Below are positions 54,698 to 64,000 of a DNA stretch of 64,000 nt, piece after piece. Every line of letters starts with the position of its first letter. The stretch's first letter is position 1. A program made the position numbers and the translations under genes. Below the pieces are notes generated by a model. The model saw only the letters and a list, made by a program, of their open reading frames with translations, made no database searches and was not told the DNA's origin. Source of the stretch: Caldimonas brevitalea (GTDB lineage Bacteria; Pseudomonadota; Gammaproteobacteria; Burkholderiales; Burkholderiaceae_C); NCBI RefSeq assembly GCF_001017435.1, contig NZ_CP011371.1, forward strand, positions 1 to 64,000, written 5' to 3'.

Positions 54698-55189
54698 ATG
54701 ACTGCTGCTGCTACGCCCGTCTATTTCTGGGAAGACTTTGCGCCCGGCTCGGTTCGCGAGTTCGGCGGCCTGAAGGTCGACAAGGAAGCGGTGCTCCGCT
54801 TCGCCAGCGAGTTCGACCCGCAGCCTTTTCACCTCGATGAAGAGGCCGCCAAGCAGTCCTTGTTCGGCGGCCTGGCCGCCAGCGGATGGCACACCTGCGC
54901 GATGGTGATGCGGATGATGTGCGACAACTATCTGCTCAAGGCGGCCAGCCTCGGCTCACCCGGCATCGAGAAGCTGCAGTGGCTCAAGCCGGTTTACCCC
55001 GGCGACGTGCTGCGGGTGCGCATGACCGTGCTCGAGGCCCGGCCGATGAACAGCAAGCCCCATGTCGGCCTGGTGCGCAGCCAGTGGGAGGCGCTGGCGA
55101 CGCGGGCCGACGGCAACGAGGAGGTGGTGTTGCGCATGGAGGGCTGGGGCATGTTCCGCCGCCGTGAGGTCAGCGAAGCCGCCGCCTGA
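54698..55189 (+). CDS. MaoC-like acyl-CoA hydratase
   Basis: A 163-residue hot-dog-fold protein. YFWEDFAPGSVREFGGLKVDKEAVLRFASEFDPQPFHLDEEAAK contains the catalytic Asp/His (DPQPFHLD), followed by LFGGLAASGWHT, as in MaoC dehydratases for R-3-hydroxyacyl-CoA or related thioesters. It lacks an obvious RBS. Not linked to other fatty-acid genes here; role in fatty-acid or polyhydroxyalkanoate metabolism is possible. Confidence 0.93.
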   Translation: MTAAATPVYFWEDFAPGSVREFGGLKVDKEAVLRFASEFDPQPFHLDEEAAKQSLFGGLAASGWHTCAMVMRMMCDNYLLKAASLGSPGIEKLQWLKPVYPGDVLRVRMTVLEARPMNSKPHVGLVRSQWEALATRADGNEEVVLRMEGWGMFRRREVSEAAA

Positions 55190-55283
55190 GAGGAGCGGCA
55201 AGCCCTGGGCGGGCACCAGGGCACTCCGTCCGCGGTGCTTGCGCTTACCATGATCCATCCTTGCAGGACTGTCACGCACCGCC

Positions 55284-56087
55284 ATGCCCGTCGATCCCAC
55301 CCTCCGTTCGCTCAACATCGACCTGCCCGCCCAGCCCCAGGTGCTGATGCAGCTGTCGCTGCTGCTCGCAGAGGAGCAGGTCGACTTCAAGGCCATGGGC
55401 AGCCTGATCGAGGGCGACATGGCACTGGCCGCAGCGGTGCTGAAGGCGCTCAACTCGCCGCTCTACGGCCTGCGCCAGCCGGTGCGCACGGTGCAGCAGG
55501 CGATCCAGTACCTGGGCACCAGCGAGGTCGCCGCCATCACCTTCGAGATGGGCTTGCGTTCGGTGTTTCCGGCCTCGCCCGAGCTGGACGCGCTGTGGTT
55601 CCGCGCCAACCGCCGCGGCATGCTGATGGCCCTGATGGCGCGCCGCCTGGGCATGCAGAGTTTTGCCGCCCACTCCGCCGGCCTGTTTGAAGAATGCGGC
55701 AAGGCGGTGATGTTCAAGCATGCGCCCGAGCAATACGGCGCGATGCTGAAAAACGCACCCAGCGATGACCTGTTGGTGTTGCAGGAAATGCAAACCTACG
55801 GCGTCAGCCATGACGCCCTCGGCGCCGCCTTGTGCGAGACCTGGATGCTGACCCCCGCGGCCATCACCTGCGTGCGCTACCACGTGGTGGTGCAGTCTGG
55901 CGGTGAATGGCCCGACAAGCCGGGCGCCCGCCCGCTGTGCGCGTTGTCGGCGGTCGCACATTACTTGCTGCGTGCTCCTGAGGCGGTCGATGCTGCAGTG
56001 CGGGCCGCCGCGACCCTGGGCGAGCTGGATGAAGCACGGTTGATGGAGGCTGCGCACGACGCTCATGCGGTGATGCGTGCTGCCTGA
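55284..56087 (+). CDS. HDOD-domain protein
   Basis: A 267-residue HDOD protein, a non-catalytic relative of HD phosphohydrolases used in signalling and motility control. Typical features are LIEGDMALAAAVLKALNSPLYGL and VQQAIQYLGTSEVAAI, then FRANRRGMLMALMARRLGM. The His/Asp metal residues of true HD enzymes are absent (for example FEECGKAVMF). No further output domain. Stand-alone gene. Confidence 0.92.
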   Translation: MPVDPTLRSLNIDLPAQPQVLMQLSLLLAEEQVDFKAMGSLIEGDMALAAAVLKALNSPLYGLRQPVRTVQQAIQYLGTSEVAAITFEMGLRSVFPASPELDALWFRANRRGMLMALMARRLGMQSFAAHSAGLFEECGKAVMFKHAPEQYGAMLKNAPSDDLLVLQEMQTYGVSHDALGAALCETWMLTPAAITCVRYHVVVQSGGEWPDKPGARPLCALSAVAHYLLRAPEAVDAAVRAAATLGELDEARLMEAAHDAHAVMRAA

Positions 56088-56217
56088 TGGAACAAATCGG
56101 GTGTTATTGACGCTTCAGCGACAGATCCTCAGGTGAAATACGAGTGCCGTCGGGTTGCGACCGGTGCGATCCTCGGGCGGACCACTTCTCTCCTCCGAAG
56201 AACATAGGACTCCATAC

Positions 56218-57186
56218 ATGCAACGTCGACAAATGCTCAAGGTGCTGGGCGCTTCCGCGGTCTCGCTCGGCGCCGCGGGCGGCTCGCGGGCGCAGACCTT
56301 CCCGTCCCAGCCCATCAAGCTGATCATCGCCTTCCCGGCCGGTGGCCCGACCGACATCACGATGCGCGTGCTGGCCGAGAACGCCGGCAAGATCCTGGGC
56401 CAGACCGTGGTGGTCGAGAACCGTCCCGGCGCCGGCGGCACGCTGCCGGCGACTGCGCTGCAGAACGCCCAGCCCGATGGCTACACCATCGGCCAGACGC
56501 CGCTGGGGGTGTTCCGCCTGCCCTACACCACCAAGATCAACTGGGACCCGGTCAAGGACCTGACCTATCTGCTGTGCGTCACCGGCTATTCGTTCGGCAT
56601 CGTCGTGCCGGCCGAGTCGCCGCTGCAGTCGTGGACCCACTTCGTCGCCTGGGCCAAGGCCAACCCCGGCCGCCTCACCTACGGCTCGACCGGCCAGCTG
56701 ACCAGCCCGCACCTGACGATGGAAGACATCGCCCGCCGTGTCGGCATCAAGCTCAACCACGTGCCGTATCGCGGCAGCGCGCAGCTGATGCCGGCCCTGC
56801 TCGGTGGCGAGATCATGGCCGCAGCCGACTCCACCGGCTTCGCGCCGCACGTCCAGGCGGGCAAGCTCAAGGTGCTCAACACCTGGGGCGCCAAGCGTTT
56901 GCCGACCTTCCCGAACGTGCCGACGTTGAAGGAGCTGGGCATCGACATCGTGCAGACCTCGCCTTATGGCCTGGCCGCGCCCAAGGGCATGAACCCCAAG
57001 CTGGTGAAGACGCTGCACGACGCCTTCAAGAAGGCCATGGAGATGCCCAACCACAAGGAAGCGTTGGCGAAGTTCGACCAGGAACTGATCTACATGAGCT
57101 CGGCGCAATACAGCAAGTTCGCCGAAGAGACCTTCAAGAAGGAAAAGGCGATCATCGAGTCGCTGGGGCTGGCCAAGGCCACCTGA
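56218..57186 (+). CDS. Tripartite tricarboxylate transporter receptor (Bug/TctC family)
   Basis: A 322-residue periplasmic solute-binding protein with a Tat-like signal (RRQMLKVLGASAVSLGAAGGSRA). PIKLIIAFPAGGPTDITMRVLAENAGKILGQTVVVENRPGAGGTL is the Bug signature, and TDxxxR-type ligand contacts are present. AGGA lies 8 bases before ATG 56218. Bug receptors are greatly expanded in Burkholderiales and often lack cognate TctAB, as here. Ligand unknown. A bidirectional terminator separates it from the convergent paralogue. Confidence 0.95.
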   Translation: MQRRQMLKVLGASAVSLGAAGGSRAQTFPSQPIKLIIAFPAGGPTDITMRVLAENAGKILGQTVVVENRPGAGGTLPATALQNAQPDGYTIGQTPLGVFRLPYTTKINWDPVKDLTYLLCVTGYSFGIVVPAESPLQSWTHFVAWAKANPGRLTYGSTGQLTSPHLTMEDIARRVGIKLNHVPYRGSAQLMPALLGGEIMAAADSTGFAPHVQAGKLKVLNTWGAKRLPTFPNVPTLKELGIDIVQTSPYGLAAPKGMNPKLVKTLHDAFKKAMEMPNHKEALAKFDQELIYMSSAQYSKFAEETFKKEKAIIESLGLAKAT

Positions 57187-57227
57187 AGGCGGCGCTCGCG
57201 CCACGACAAAAAGGCCGCTCTCGCGGC

Positions 57228-57254
57228 CTTTTTTCTTTTCTTGCGCCCGAGGTG
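57228..57254. terminator. Bidirectional Rho-independent terminator
   Basis: AAAAAGGCCGC (57228-57238) and GCGGCCTTTTT (57243-57253) form an 11-bp stem with a TCTC loop, with T at 57249-57254 and A at 57228-57232. It can end transcripts from both convergent TctC genes. Confidence 0.9.
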
Positions 57255-57280
57255 CCGAGGGCCGGCCCTGCGCGGCTGGT

Positions 57281-58288
57281 TCAATCGACCTTGGCGCCCG
57301 ACACCTTCACCACCTCGGCCCACTTGCGGGTTTCGCTGCCGATCAGCTTGGCGAACTCGGCCGGCCCGATGCCGCTCGGGATCGCGCCTTGTGCGAGCAA
57401 CCGCTCCTTGAGGGCTGGCGAAGCGAGCGCCTTTGCGGTCTCCTGGTGCAGCCGCTGCACCACCTCGGCGGGCGTGCCGGCCGGCACCAGCAGCCCGAAC
57501 CAGGAGCTGGCTTCATATCCTTTCACCGGGCCGGCTTCCTCGACCGTCGGCACGTCGGGCAGCACCTCCGAACGTTTGCCGCTGGTCACCGCCAGTGCCT
57601 TGAGCTTGCCGGCCTTGATATGCGGCAAGGCCGAGGGCAGGTTGTCGAACATCACGTCGACATTGCCGCCGATCAGATCCATCAAGGCCGGGCCCGAGCC
57701 GCGATACGGGAAGTGCAGCATATAGGTCCCGGTCATCGACTTGAACAACTCGCCCGACAGGTGGATCGAGGTGCCGTTGCCGCTCGAGGCCATGTTGAGC
57801 TTGCCCGGGTGGGCGCGCGCGTAGCGGATCAAGTCGGGCACGCCGTTGATCTTGTAGGCCTGTGCCTTGGCCGGGTTGATCACCAGCACGTTGGGCACGC
57901 CGGCCACCAGCGTCACCGGTGCGAAGTCCTTGATCGGGTCGTAGGGCAGCTTGGGGTAGAGCGACTGGTTGATGCCGTGGGTGCCCACCGTGCCCATCAA
58001 CAAGGTATGCCCGTCGTTCGGCGCCCGGGCCACATCAGCGGCACCGAGGTTGCCGCCGGCGCCGGGCTTGTTCTCGACCACCACCGGTTGCCCGAGCGAC
58101 TTGCTCAGCTCGGGCGCGAGCGCTCGTGCCAGCAAGTCGGTGGTGCCGCCGGGCGCAAAGGGCACGACGAGGCGGATCGGTTTGGCGGGCCATGCGGCGG
58201 TCTGGCTCCAACCGAAGCCGGGCGCGAGCAGGCTGGCCATACCGCACAAGCTGGCCTGCAACCAGTGGCGTCTGCGTCGGATCTGCAT
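57281..58288 (-). CDS. Tripartite tricarboxylate transporter receptor (Bug/TctC family), second copy
   Basis: A 335-residue periplasmic receptor with a signal ([26 protein letters not shown]) and [45 protein letters not shown] as Bug signature. It is clearly related to the upstream TctC but well diverged. ATG 58288 has AGGAG 9 bases upstream. Convergent with the other TctC over the bidirectional terminator. No permease subunits nearby. Confidence 0.95.
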   Translation of the reverse strand: MQIRRRRHWLQASLCGMASLLAPGFGWSQTAAWPAKPIRLVVPFAPGGTTDLLARALAPELSKSLGQPVVVENKPGAGGNLGAADVARAPNDGHTLLMGTVGTHGINQSLYPKLPYDPIKDFAPVTLVAGVPNVLVINPAKAQAYKINGVPDLIRYARAHPGKLNMASSGNGTSIHLSGELFKSMTGTYMLHFPYRGSGPALMDLIGGNVDVMFDNLPSALPHIKAGKLKALAVTSGKRSEVLPDVPTVEEAGPVKGYEASSWFGLLVPAGTPAEVVQRLHQETAKALASPALKERLLAQGAIPSGIGPAEFAKLIGSETRKWAEVVKVSGAKVD

Positions 58289-58554
58289 CGTAGAACTCTC
58301 CTGATCGGCAAAGGGTTGTGGTCCAGTGTGCGCAGACCGCGCGCCGACGACCACTCGGGCTATCCCCGCGCACGACGGAAATGGGTGCGCATCGCGCGCG
58401 GCGGTTTTGCAGGGCGGGCCGCGAGTGCCGCCGGGCCCGCCTGGCGGTGGCGCACCGAACAGCCCTCGGGCGAGCCTGCCTGTCGGATCGCGACTTGCAG
58501 AGGTGACGGTTTTCGCCGAAAGTGCCCGCGGTTCTAGCCCTTCAACCTGCTCCG

Positions 58555-59976
58555 ATGTCCCGATCCCGACGCGCTGCCAGCCGGTGGATGGCGGGCGCTG
58601 CTTTGGCGAGCGCTGCCGTGATGGCCGCCCCGTTGACGCCGCCTCCCTCGTGGCGCATGAGTTATCGCTGCGACGATGGCTCGCGTCTGGTGGCCAGCTT
58701 CGACCATGCCGGCGCACCTTCCCGTGCCTGGGTCAGCCGGCTCGATCAACGCTGGGAACTGCCGAGTCTCGACAGCGCGGAAGGCGCGCTGTTTGGCGAC
58801 GGCCGGCGGCGCCTGCGCACCCGCGGCAACGAGGCCTGGCTCGAAGAGGGCGACGGGCCGTCGTTGACCTGTCGCGGCGAGGCCGCACCGCAGCGCTTGA
58901 TGATCGACCGCGAGGCCGGCGTGCGTCTCGCTTTGCCGCCCAGTTGGCTGCCGGACCGTTACGTCGTGTTGGCGGTGCGGGGTGAAGAGGCTGCGGTGCT
59001 GCAGCCGGGGGCCGAGTCGGTCTATGTCGTCGAATACCAGCCCCAGGCCGCCGGGCTCAGGTCGGCACCGCTGCTGGTCCTGGCCGTGCTGCCCCGGCGT
59101 GCCGGGTCTGACGGGCGGACGGCAGCGGTGCCACGCCAGGCGCCACTCGCCGCGACGGAAGAACGGCTGTACTTCGGGCGGCTGCCGGGCGAGCAGCCCT
59201 ATCCGCCCGGCTCGCCGGACGCTCAGACACTCGAAGTGATGCGCGCGGCACTCGAGCGTACGCCGCACGGCCTGCGTGACTGGTTCTCCTTGCTGGGTGA
59301 GCCCGAGGGCCCGCAGGGACGCCTGTCGGTGGCGCTCGGCCTGCCGGCCGGTGCCCGCTGGCGCCAGGGCGACGAGGTCGAGGTGCAGTTGCTCGACCTG
59401 ACGCAGAGCGAAACCGCCTCCGTGCCACAACGCCTGGGCCGCGCGCGGGCCACGGCGACGTCGGCGGCATGGCCGCCCCGGCTGCTGCTGCCGTTCGAGA
59501 GCGAGCGGATCGAAACGGGTCGGCCCTATGCGCTGACAGCGCGCGTGCTGCGCAACGGCCGGCTGGTGTATGCCGGCGAATCGACGCGCATTCCGCTGGC
59601 GCGGCCCGCTGCCAAGGTGGCGCTCACGCTCGTGTCCGTGCGGGGGGATGCCGGGCCGACCGAGTCCGGCTGGCTGTATTGCAGCGGGGTCGACAAGCGC
59701 GGGCCGTGGCGGCTGCAGATCGGCGATCTGAGCAGCCGGTTGGCCTGGCCGGGGCAGCGCGGCGCGACGCCTGCGGCGCGGGGGCAGTGGCACCGCCTCG
59801 ACGCCGAGCAGCCGCCCGTGGCGGTGTGGCGCGGTGGCGGCGACCGGGACGGTCCGGTGGTCGCGATGGTGCGTGAGGACAGCTGCGCCGACCGTGCCGC
59901 CGATCTGCTGCCGTCGACCCACCGCGCGTGGGTCTCGCTGCCGGCGGGCCGTGTCCTGCAGGGCTGCTGCCGCTGA
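58555..59976 (+). CDS. Exported protein with MliC-like and YbaY-like domains
   Basis: A 473-residue periplasmic protein. The signal peptide ([15 protein letters not shown]) is followed by an MliC-like module around 30-110: [15 protein letters not shown] ending [18 protein letters not shown], the pattern of C-type lysozyme inhibitors. Around 245-350 lies a YbaY-type module ([26 protein letters not shown] to [23 protein letters not shown]). The C-terminus has another Cys-bearing, MliC-like element ([19 protein letters not shown]). The combination suggests envelope protection against lysozyme-like attack. Start 58555 precedes the signal; RBS is poor. Confidence 0.72.
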   Translation: MSRSRRAASRWMAGAALASAAVMAAPLTPPPSWRMSYRCDDGSRLVASFDHAGAPSRAWVSRLDQRWELPSLDSAEGALFGDGRRRLRTRGNEAWLEEGDGPSLTCRGEAAPQRLMIDREAGVRLALPPSWLPDRYVVLAVRGEEAAVLQPGAESVYVVEYQPQAAGLRSAPLLVLAVLPRRAGSDGRTAAVPRQAPLAATEERLYFGRLPGEQPYPPGSPDAQTLEVMRAALERTPHGLRDWFSLLGEPEGPQGRLSVALGLPAGARWRQGDEVEVQLLDLTQSETASVPQRLGRARATATSAAWPPRLLLPFESERIETGRPYALTARVLRNGRLVYAGESTRIPLARPAAKVALTLVSVRGDAGPTESGWLYCSGVDKRGPWRLQIGDLSSRLAWPGQRGATPAARGQWHRLDAEQPPVAVWRGGGDRDGPVVAMVREDSCADRAADLLPSTHRAWVSLPAGRVLQGCCR

Positions 59977-60000
59977 ACCGCGTCGACCCCCTCCCCCCCG

Positions 60001-60621
60001 ATGACCGCACCCTTGCAGGCCGCGCCGATCCGGCCCTACCGATCGGGCGACCTCGCCTCGCTGTATGAAATCTGCCTGCGCACCGGCTGGCATGGCGAGG
60101 ACGCGACCGCCCATCATGCCGACCCGCGCTTGCTCGGAGACGTCTACGCGGCGCCCTATGCCGCACTGGAGCCTGCGCTGGTGTTCGTCGCCGAGGACGC
60201 GTCCGGCGTGGTGGGCTACGTGCTGGGCACGGCCGACAGCGTGCGTTATGCCCAGGCTTGTGAACGGCACTGGTGGCCGGCCCTGAGACGCCGGCATGCG
60301 CTCCCCGACCCCGACGATGAGCGAGGCGACGCCGCCCTGGTGCGCGTGATCCACCAGGGCTTGCCGACCGACCTGCCGTTTCTGGCCGATCACCCTGCGC
60401 ATCTGCACATCGACTTGTTGCCCCGCGGCCAGGGGCAGGGGCTGGGGCGGGCACTGATGACACGGTTCATGCAGGCGCTGCGCGAGCGAGGCGTGCCGGG
60501 CGTGCACCTGGGGGTGTCGGCCCACAACCCGCGCGCGATCGCCTTCTATGAACGTTATGGGTTCAGCACCCTCGAGACCCATCCCTGGGGCCGCTGGATG
60601 GGGCTGCGGCTGGCCGGCTGA
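60001..60621 (+). CDS. GNAT acetyltransferase
   Basis: A 206-residue acetyltransferase. RPYRSGDLASLYEICLRTGW is the N-terminal strand-helix; ACETYL-CoA loop LLPRGQGQGLGRALMTRFMQAL carries the R-x-x-G-x-G/A motif A; HLGVSAHNPRAIAFYERYGFSTLE is motif B. The HADPRLLGDVYAAPYAALEP insert resembles the acetyltransferase half of eukaryotic OGA. Stand-alone gene, 24 bp after the MliC/YbaY-type gene on the same strand. Substrate unknown. Confidence 0.93.
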   Translation: MTAPLQAAPIRPYRSGDLASLYEICLRTGWHGEDATAHHADPRLLGDVYAAPYAALEPALVFVAEDASGVVGYVLGTADSVRYAQACERHWWPALRRRHALPDPDDERGDAALVRVIHQGLPTDLPFLADHPAHLHIDLLPRGQGQGLGRALMTRFMQALRERGVPGVHLGVSAHNPRAIAFYERYGFSTLETHPWGRWMGLRLAG

Positions 60622-60655
60622 CGGCGTCCGCGGGGGCGCGGCCGGCCTCGTCGGG

Positions 60656-61765
60656 TCACGCCGTCGCGTTCTCGAGCGTCGGATAGTCGGTGTAGCCCTC
60701 GGCGCCACCGCCGTACAGCGTGGCGTTGTCGACCGGGGTCAAGCTGACGTTGTCGCGCAGCCGGCGCCCGAGGTCGGGGTTGCTGATGAACGGGCGGCCG
60801 ATCGCGACCAGGTCGGCACGTCCGCTCGCGACGGCATCGAGCGCCATCTGCCGGTCATAACCGTTGTTGACCATCCACGGGCCGTCGTAGCGCTGGCGCA
60901 GGGCCTCGTAGTCGAACCTGATGCCCTTGTCGCCGAGGTCGCGCGCCCCGCCGGTCTGGCCTTCGATGATGTGCAAATACATCAGCTTGAAGGCCGCCAG
61001 CCGTTCGACCACGTGGTTGAAGAGGGGCTGCGGGTGGCTGTCGTAGGCGTCGTTGGACGGCGTCACCGGCGACAAACGCAGCCCGGTGCGGCCGGCGCCG
61101 ATCTCCGCTGTGACCGCCTGCACCACCTCGAGCAGCAGCCGGGCGCGGTTTTCGATCGAGCCGCCATACGCGTCGGTGCGGTGGTTGCTGCCGTCGCGCA
61201 GGAACTGGTCGAGCAAATAGCCGTTGGCACCGTGCACTTCGACACCGTCGAAGCCTGCCTCGAGCGCCAGCCGGGCGGCGCGGCGGTAGTCGGCAACGAT
61301 GCCGGGCAGTTCTTCGAGGGCCAGCGCGCGCGGGGTCGAGACCGGCTCGAAACCATTGCGGGTGAAGGTCTTGGCCTTGGCGGCGATGGCCGAAGGCGCG
61401 ACCGGCGCCTGACCGCCGGGCAACAGCGACACGTGCGAGATGCGGCCCACATGCCACAGCTGGATGACGATCTTGCCGCCTTCCGCATGGACCGCGTCGG
61501 TGACGCGCTTCCACGCCGCCACCTGCTCGGGCGTGTGGATCCCCGGCGTGTCGATATAACCCTGACCCATCGGCGTGACCTGGCTCGCCTCGGTGACGAT
61601 CAGGCCCGCCCCGGTGGACGGGTTGGCACGCTGTCGGTAGTACTCGACCGTCAACGGGGTGACGGTCTGGCCCGCGCCCGCCCGGTTGCGGGTCAACGGG
61701 GCCATCACGAGGCGGTTGGCGAGTTGCAGCTCGCCGAGGCGGATCGGGTCGAACAGGGTCGGCAT
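60656..61765 (-). CDS. Old Yellow Enzyme family ene-reductase (NemA-like)
   Basis: A 369-residue FMN enzyme. LFDPIRLGELQLANRLVMAPLTRNRA is the OYE start; QLWHVGRISH, GFDGVEVHGANGYLLDQFL and DAYGGSIENRARLLLE carry the FMN and substrate residues (His/Asn pair in VHGANG), and AIGRPFISNPDL closes the barrel. Such enzymes reduce electrophilic alkenes, nitro-compounds or N-ethylmaleimide with NAD(P)H. AGGA lies 5 bases before ATG 61765. Stand-alone gene. Confidence 0.96.
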   Translation of the reverse strand: MPTLFDPIRLGELQLANRLVMAPLTRNRAGAGQTVTPLTVEYYRQRANPSTGAGLIVTEASQVTPMGQGYIDTPGIHTPEQVAAWKRVTDAVHAEGGKIVIQLWHVGRISHVSLLPGGQAPVAPSAIAAKAKTFTRNGFEPVSTPRALALEELPGIVADYRRAARLALEAGFDGVEVHGANGYLLDQFLRDGSNHRTDAYGGSIENRARLLLEVVQAVTAEIGAGRTGLRLSPVTPSNDAYDSHPQPLFNHVVERLAAFKLMYLHIIEGQTGGARDLGDKGIRFDYEALRQRYDGPWMVNNGYDRQMALDAVASGRADLVAIGRPFISNPDLGRRLRDNVSLTPVDNATLYGGGAEGYTDYPTLENATA

Positions 61766-62191
61766 GACAGTCCTGAAGAGAGAGAAATGAAAAGGGATGG
61801 ATGAGCCTGTCCGCAGGGCCGCATCGGCCGCCGGACGGCGCGGCGACGCGACCGGACTGCGGCGCCTGCTGCTCAGCATGCTAGGCAAGGGGGCGGGCGG
61901 GTGCTGGCCGCGGCGGCAACGCCCCGCCGTTGCGGCGGGGCAGCGCGCTGGCCGATGCAGACTTCGCACGAGTGTGCTAAATCGCGCGACCTTCGTCATT
62001 CCACAGGCGCCTCGCGCGCACCGACGCGGTGAGGGGGCCGGCCTAGCGGATCGGCCGCTTCACGGTGGCGGTGACCCGTCTGCCGATGACACAACGCTTC
62101 GTGACACGCCGCACACTCCCTAGGGTAGACGCGGGCGACGGGCCGCAAGGTCTGTTCCTAGAATCGCCGCTTGTCCCGCAGCAGGAATCCC
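61766..62191. other. Divergent spacer between the ene-reductase and the PAS sensor
   Basis: No convincing gene. A perfect 8-bp GC hairpin GCCCCGCC/GGCGGGGC lies at 61921-61941 without a T-tract; it could form in the long leader of the ene-reductase transcript or be chance in GC-rich DNA. A 108-codon plus-strand frame (61797-62123) has no support. The PAS sensor start has AGGA 5 bases upstream. Confidence 0.35.
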
Positions 62192-64000
62192 GTGAGCAGT
62201 CAACGCCGCTTCGAATCGCTGCCGTCCTCGGTGGTCGATGGGCAGGTCGCGCGTTACTTCTTCATCGCCGGCGGTTTGCTGTGCCTGCTGGCCGCTGCTG
62301 CCGTCGGCCTGTTCTATGAAGGGTTCCTCCCTGGTCAGCGTGCCGTGACCGTGGGCACTGCCGCCGGCGCCTCGTTGCTGTTTGCGCTGGGCCTGGCCGC
62401 ACCTCACCGGTACCGCCCCTGGTCCATGGGCGTTGCGCTGCTCGGCGTGATCGCGACCCTGGTGGTGGCCGCCGTCTCCACCGGCCAGGGTGTGCACACA
62501 CCCGCGCTCGGCATGATGGGGCTGCTGGTGATGGTGTCCGGTCTGCTGCTCGGGTTGCGGGTGGGAGCGGCCCTGGCCGCGGTCGGTTTCGTCGCGCTGC
62601 TCCTGCTCGCGCAGTTCGAGCGTGTCGGGCTGTTGGCCGGCGCATCGGCCGCGGTGTCGCTGTCGTGGCGCAACCGCGTCGTGACGCAGACCGTCGTGCT
62701 GTGCTGCGGCCTCGGCTTCAGCTGGGCCCTGGGCACCCTGGTGCGCCGCATGCTGCTGGACGCCACCCGACAGCGGGAGCGATTTCGCACCTTGCTGGGC
62801 ATTGCGGCCGACTGGTACTGGGAACAGGACGAGTCGTTTTGCTGCCACTACCTGTCGGACGCCTTCGAGCGTGTCACCGGTGTGACCCGCGCCGCCTGCC
62901 TCGCGCGGCCCTGGTGGGACATGCCCGGCCTCACCCTTGACGGTGACGCAGGCTGGGAAGCACACCAGAGCGCGCTGCGGGCCCACCTGCCGTTTCGCGA
63001 CCTCACGGTCTGCCTGCGCAGCCCCGAGGGGCGCCGGCTCTACCTGTCGCTGAGCGGTGAGCCGGCCTTCGACGACGACGGCGTGTTCCGTGGCTACTGG
63101 GGGGTCGGGCAGGACATCACCGCACAGCGCGAAGCGCAACATGCGGTGGCGGCGAGCGAGCAGCGCTATCGCAACTTGTTCGCCCGTTCGCCGTCGGCGC
63201 TGGTGATCCATCGCGACGGCCGGGTGATGACCGCCAACGAGGCGGCGGCGCGTTTGTTCGGCTTTCCGGACCCGCTCGCGATGGTCGACCTCGACCTGTT
63301 CTCGCTCTACGACGAAGCGTCCGCCCGCATCGCCCAGGAGCGTCTGGTGCAGCTCGACACCCTGCCCTTCGGCGAAAGCCTGCCGCTGGTCGACCTCGCC
63401 ATCACGCGGCGCGACGGCCGTCAGGTGCATGTGGCGGCCACCGGGTCGCGGGTCGAATGGCCCGACGGCCGGGCCATCGAGTCGATCTTTCTCGACAACA
63501 CCGGCCGGCGCCAGGCCGAAACCGCCCTGCTCCGTTCGGAGGCCATGCTGTCGCGTCTGTTCTCGTCCAGCCCCGACGTGATCACGGTCACCGACCCGCA
63601 GACGGGCCGCTACGTGATGGTGAACCCGGGCTTCACCCGCGTCACCGGCTACAGCGCCGAAGAGGCGGTCGGCCGCACCGTGCTGGAGTTGGGGCTGCTG
63701 CGTCCCGAGCTGCGCGAGCGCATCCTTGCCGAGATGCGCCAGAAGGGCTCGGTGCAGGACATGCTGCTGCCCTACAACGTCAAGGGTGGGCAGGTGGTCT
63801 GGGTGCAGATCTCGGGCGCGATGTTCGAGGTCGAGTCGAACCGCTACCTGCTGGTGCTGGCACGCGACGTGACCGAGCGGGAGCGTTCACGCGCCGAATA
63901 CAAGGCCATCCTCGACAACGCCTCGGTCGGCATCGCGCTGGTGCAGCACGGTCGCTTCCACCAGGCCAACACCCGCTTCGAAGCCATGCTGGGCTGGCCA
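62192..64000 (+). CDS. Membrane PAS sensor protein, cut by the window end
   Basis: An incomplete reading frame of 603 codons starting at GTG 62192 and open at the window edge. About six hydrophobic segments (residues about 22-175, for example GLLCLLAAAAVGLFY and MGLLVMVSGLLLGLRVG) form an N-terminal membrane domain. At least three PAS domains follow: about 200-310 (ADWYWEQDESFCCHYLSDAF), 320-440 (LFARSPSALVIHRDGRVMTANEAA) and 450-565 (LFSSSPDVITVTDPQTGRYVMVN), and a fourth begins near 570. The output domain (histidine kinase, GGDEF or EAL) lies beyond the window and cannot be stated. Confidence 0.85.
   Translation, partial: MSSQRRFESLPSSVVDGQVARYFFIAGGLLCLLAAAAVGLFYEGFLPGQRAVTVGTAAGASLLFALGLAAPHRYRPWSMGVALLGVIATLVVAAVSTGQGVHTPALGMMGLLVMVSGLLLGLRVGAALAAVGFVALLLLAQFERVGLLAGASAAVSLSWRNRVVTQTVVLCCGLGFSWALGTLVRRMLLDATRQRERFRTLLGIAADWYWEQDESFCCHYLSDAFERVTGVTRAACLARPWWDMPGLTLDGDAGWEAHQSALRAHLPFRDLTVCLRSPEGRRLYLSLSGEPAFDDDGVFRGYWGVGQDITAQREAQHAVAASEQRYRNLFARSPSALVIHRDGRVMTANEAAARLFGFPDPLAMVDLDLFSLYDEASARIAQERLVQLDTLPFGESLPLVDLAITRRDGRQVHVAATGSRVEWPDGRAIESIFLDNTGRRQAETALLRSEAMLSRLFSSSPDVITVTDPQTGRYVMVNPGFTRVTGYSAEEAVGRTVLELGLLRPELRERILAEMRQKGSVQDMLLPYNVKGGQVVWVQISGAMFEVESNRYLLVLARDVTERERSRAEYKAILDNASVGIALVQHGRFHQANTRFEAMLGWP

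Noticed and set aside
61797..62123. 108-codon frame before the PAS sensor
   Set aside because: No ribosome-binding site, Arg/Ala-rich translation typical of random GC-rich DNA.

Overview
The window starts at the first base of dnaA and continues dnaA-dnaN-gyrB, so it is the replication-origin end of a bacterial chromosome. Base composition is strongly GC-rich. The gene content (Bug/TctC-type solute receptors, an LpqC/PHB-type esterase with a CopG-like partner, a QueE with a Cx14CxxC motif, a KaiC-like ATPase operon, many hybrid histidine kinases) points to a betaproteobacterium of the order Burkholderiales. I cannot name the genus from sequence alone. No rRNA, tRNA, CRISPR array or intact insertion sequence was found.

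Layout. 1-5.6 kb: dnaA, dnaN and gyrB, with an origin-like dnaA-dnaN spacer and a clear terminator after gyrB. 5.6-8 kb: an accessory patch of lower GC holding a degenerate HsdM-HsdS fusion overlapped by a tiny membrane protein. 8-17.5 kb: a TetR regulator with two matching palindromic operators and an MFS efflux pump, a PvdQ-like acylase, a GST with a divergent WYL regulator, and an esterase/CopG pair. 17.6-20.7 kb: a large hybrid sensor kinase. 20.7-20.9 kb: a diverged, gap-free second copy of the dnaA-dnaN spacer. 21.3-27.3 kb: an orphan type VI secretion island (VgrG, an effector with a RelA/SpoT-synthetase-like C-terminus, a small acidic putative immunity protein, a MESH1-like alarmone hydrolase, an exported protein). 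27.4-31.6 kb: Kef-type antiporter, GST, MazG-like pyrophosphatase, esterase. 31.7-35.2 kb: two divergent GH18 chitinases with a small basic protein gene and a four-half-site operator between them. 35.2-41 kb: a KaiC-like/kinase/kinase/double-receiver operon. 41-55 kb: housekeeping and repair genes (AlkB-like, Nudix, UdgX, a second UDG-fold protein, queD/queE, hemerythrin, an MmcB-like nuclease-fold protein, SDR, MaoC). 55-64 kb: HDOD, two TctC receptors sharing a bidirectional terminator, a MliC+YbaY-like exported protein, GNAT, an Old Yellow Enzyme, and a PAS sensor cut by the window end.

The two observations I rate highest are the origin-spacer duplicate (offset exactly 19,198 bp, about 63% identity over 207 columns without a gap, conserved DnaA-box spacing) and the T6SS locus in which an alarmone-synthetase-like toxin is followed by a putative immunity gene and a small alarmone hydrolase with all its metal ligands. 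The second resembles a tricistronic toxSAS-type arrangement placed behind a VgrG. Functions are read from motifs by eye; no database search was possible.
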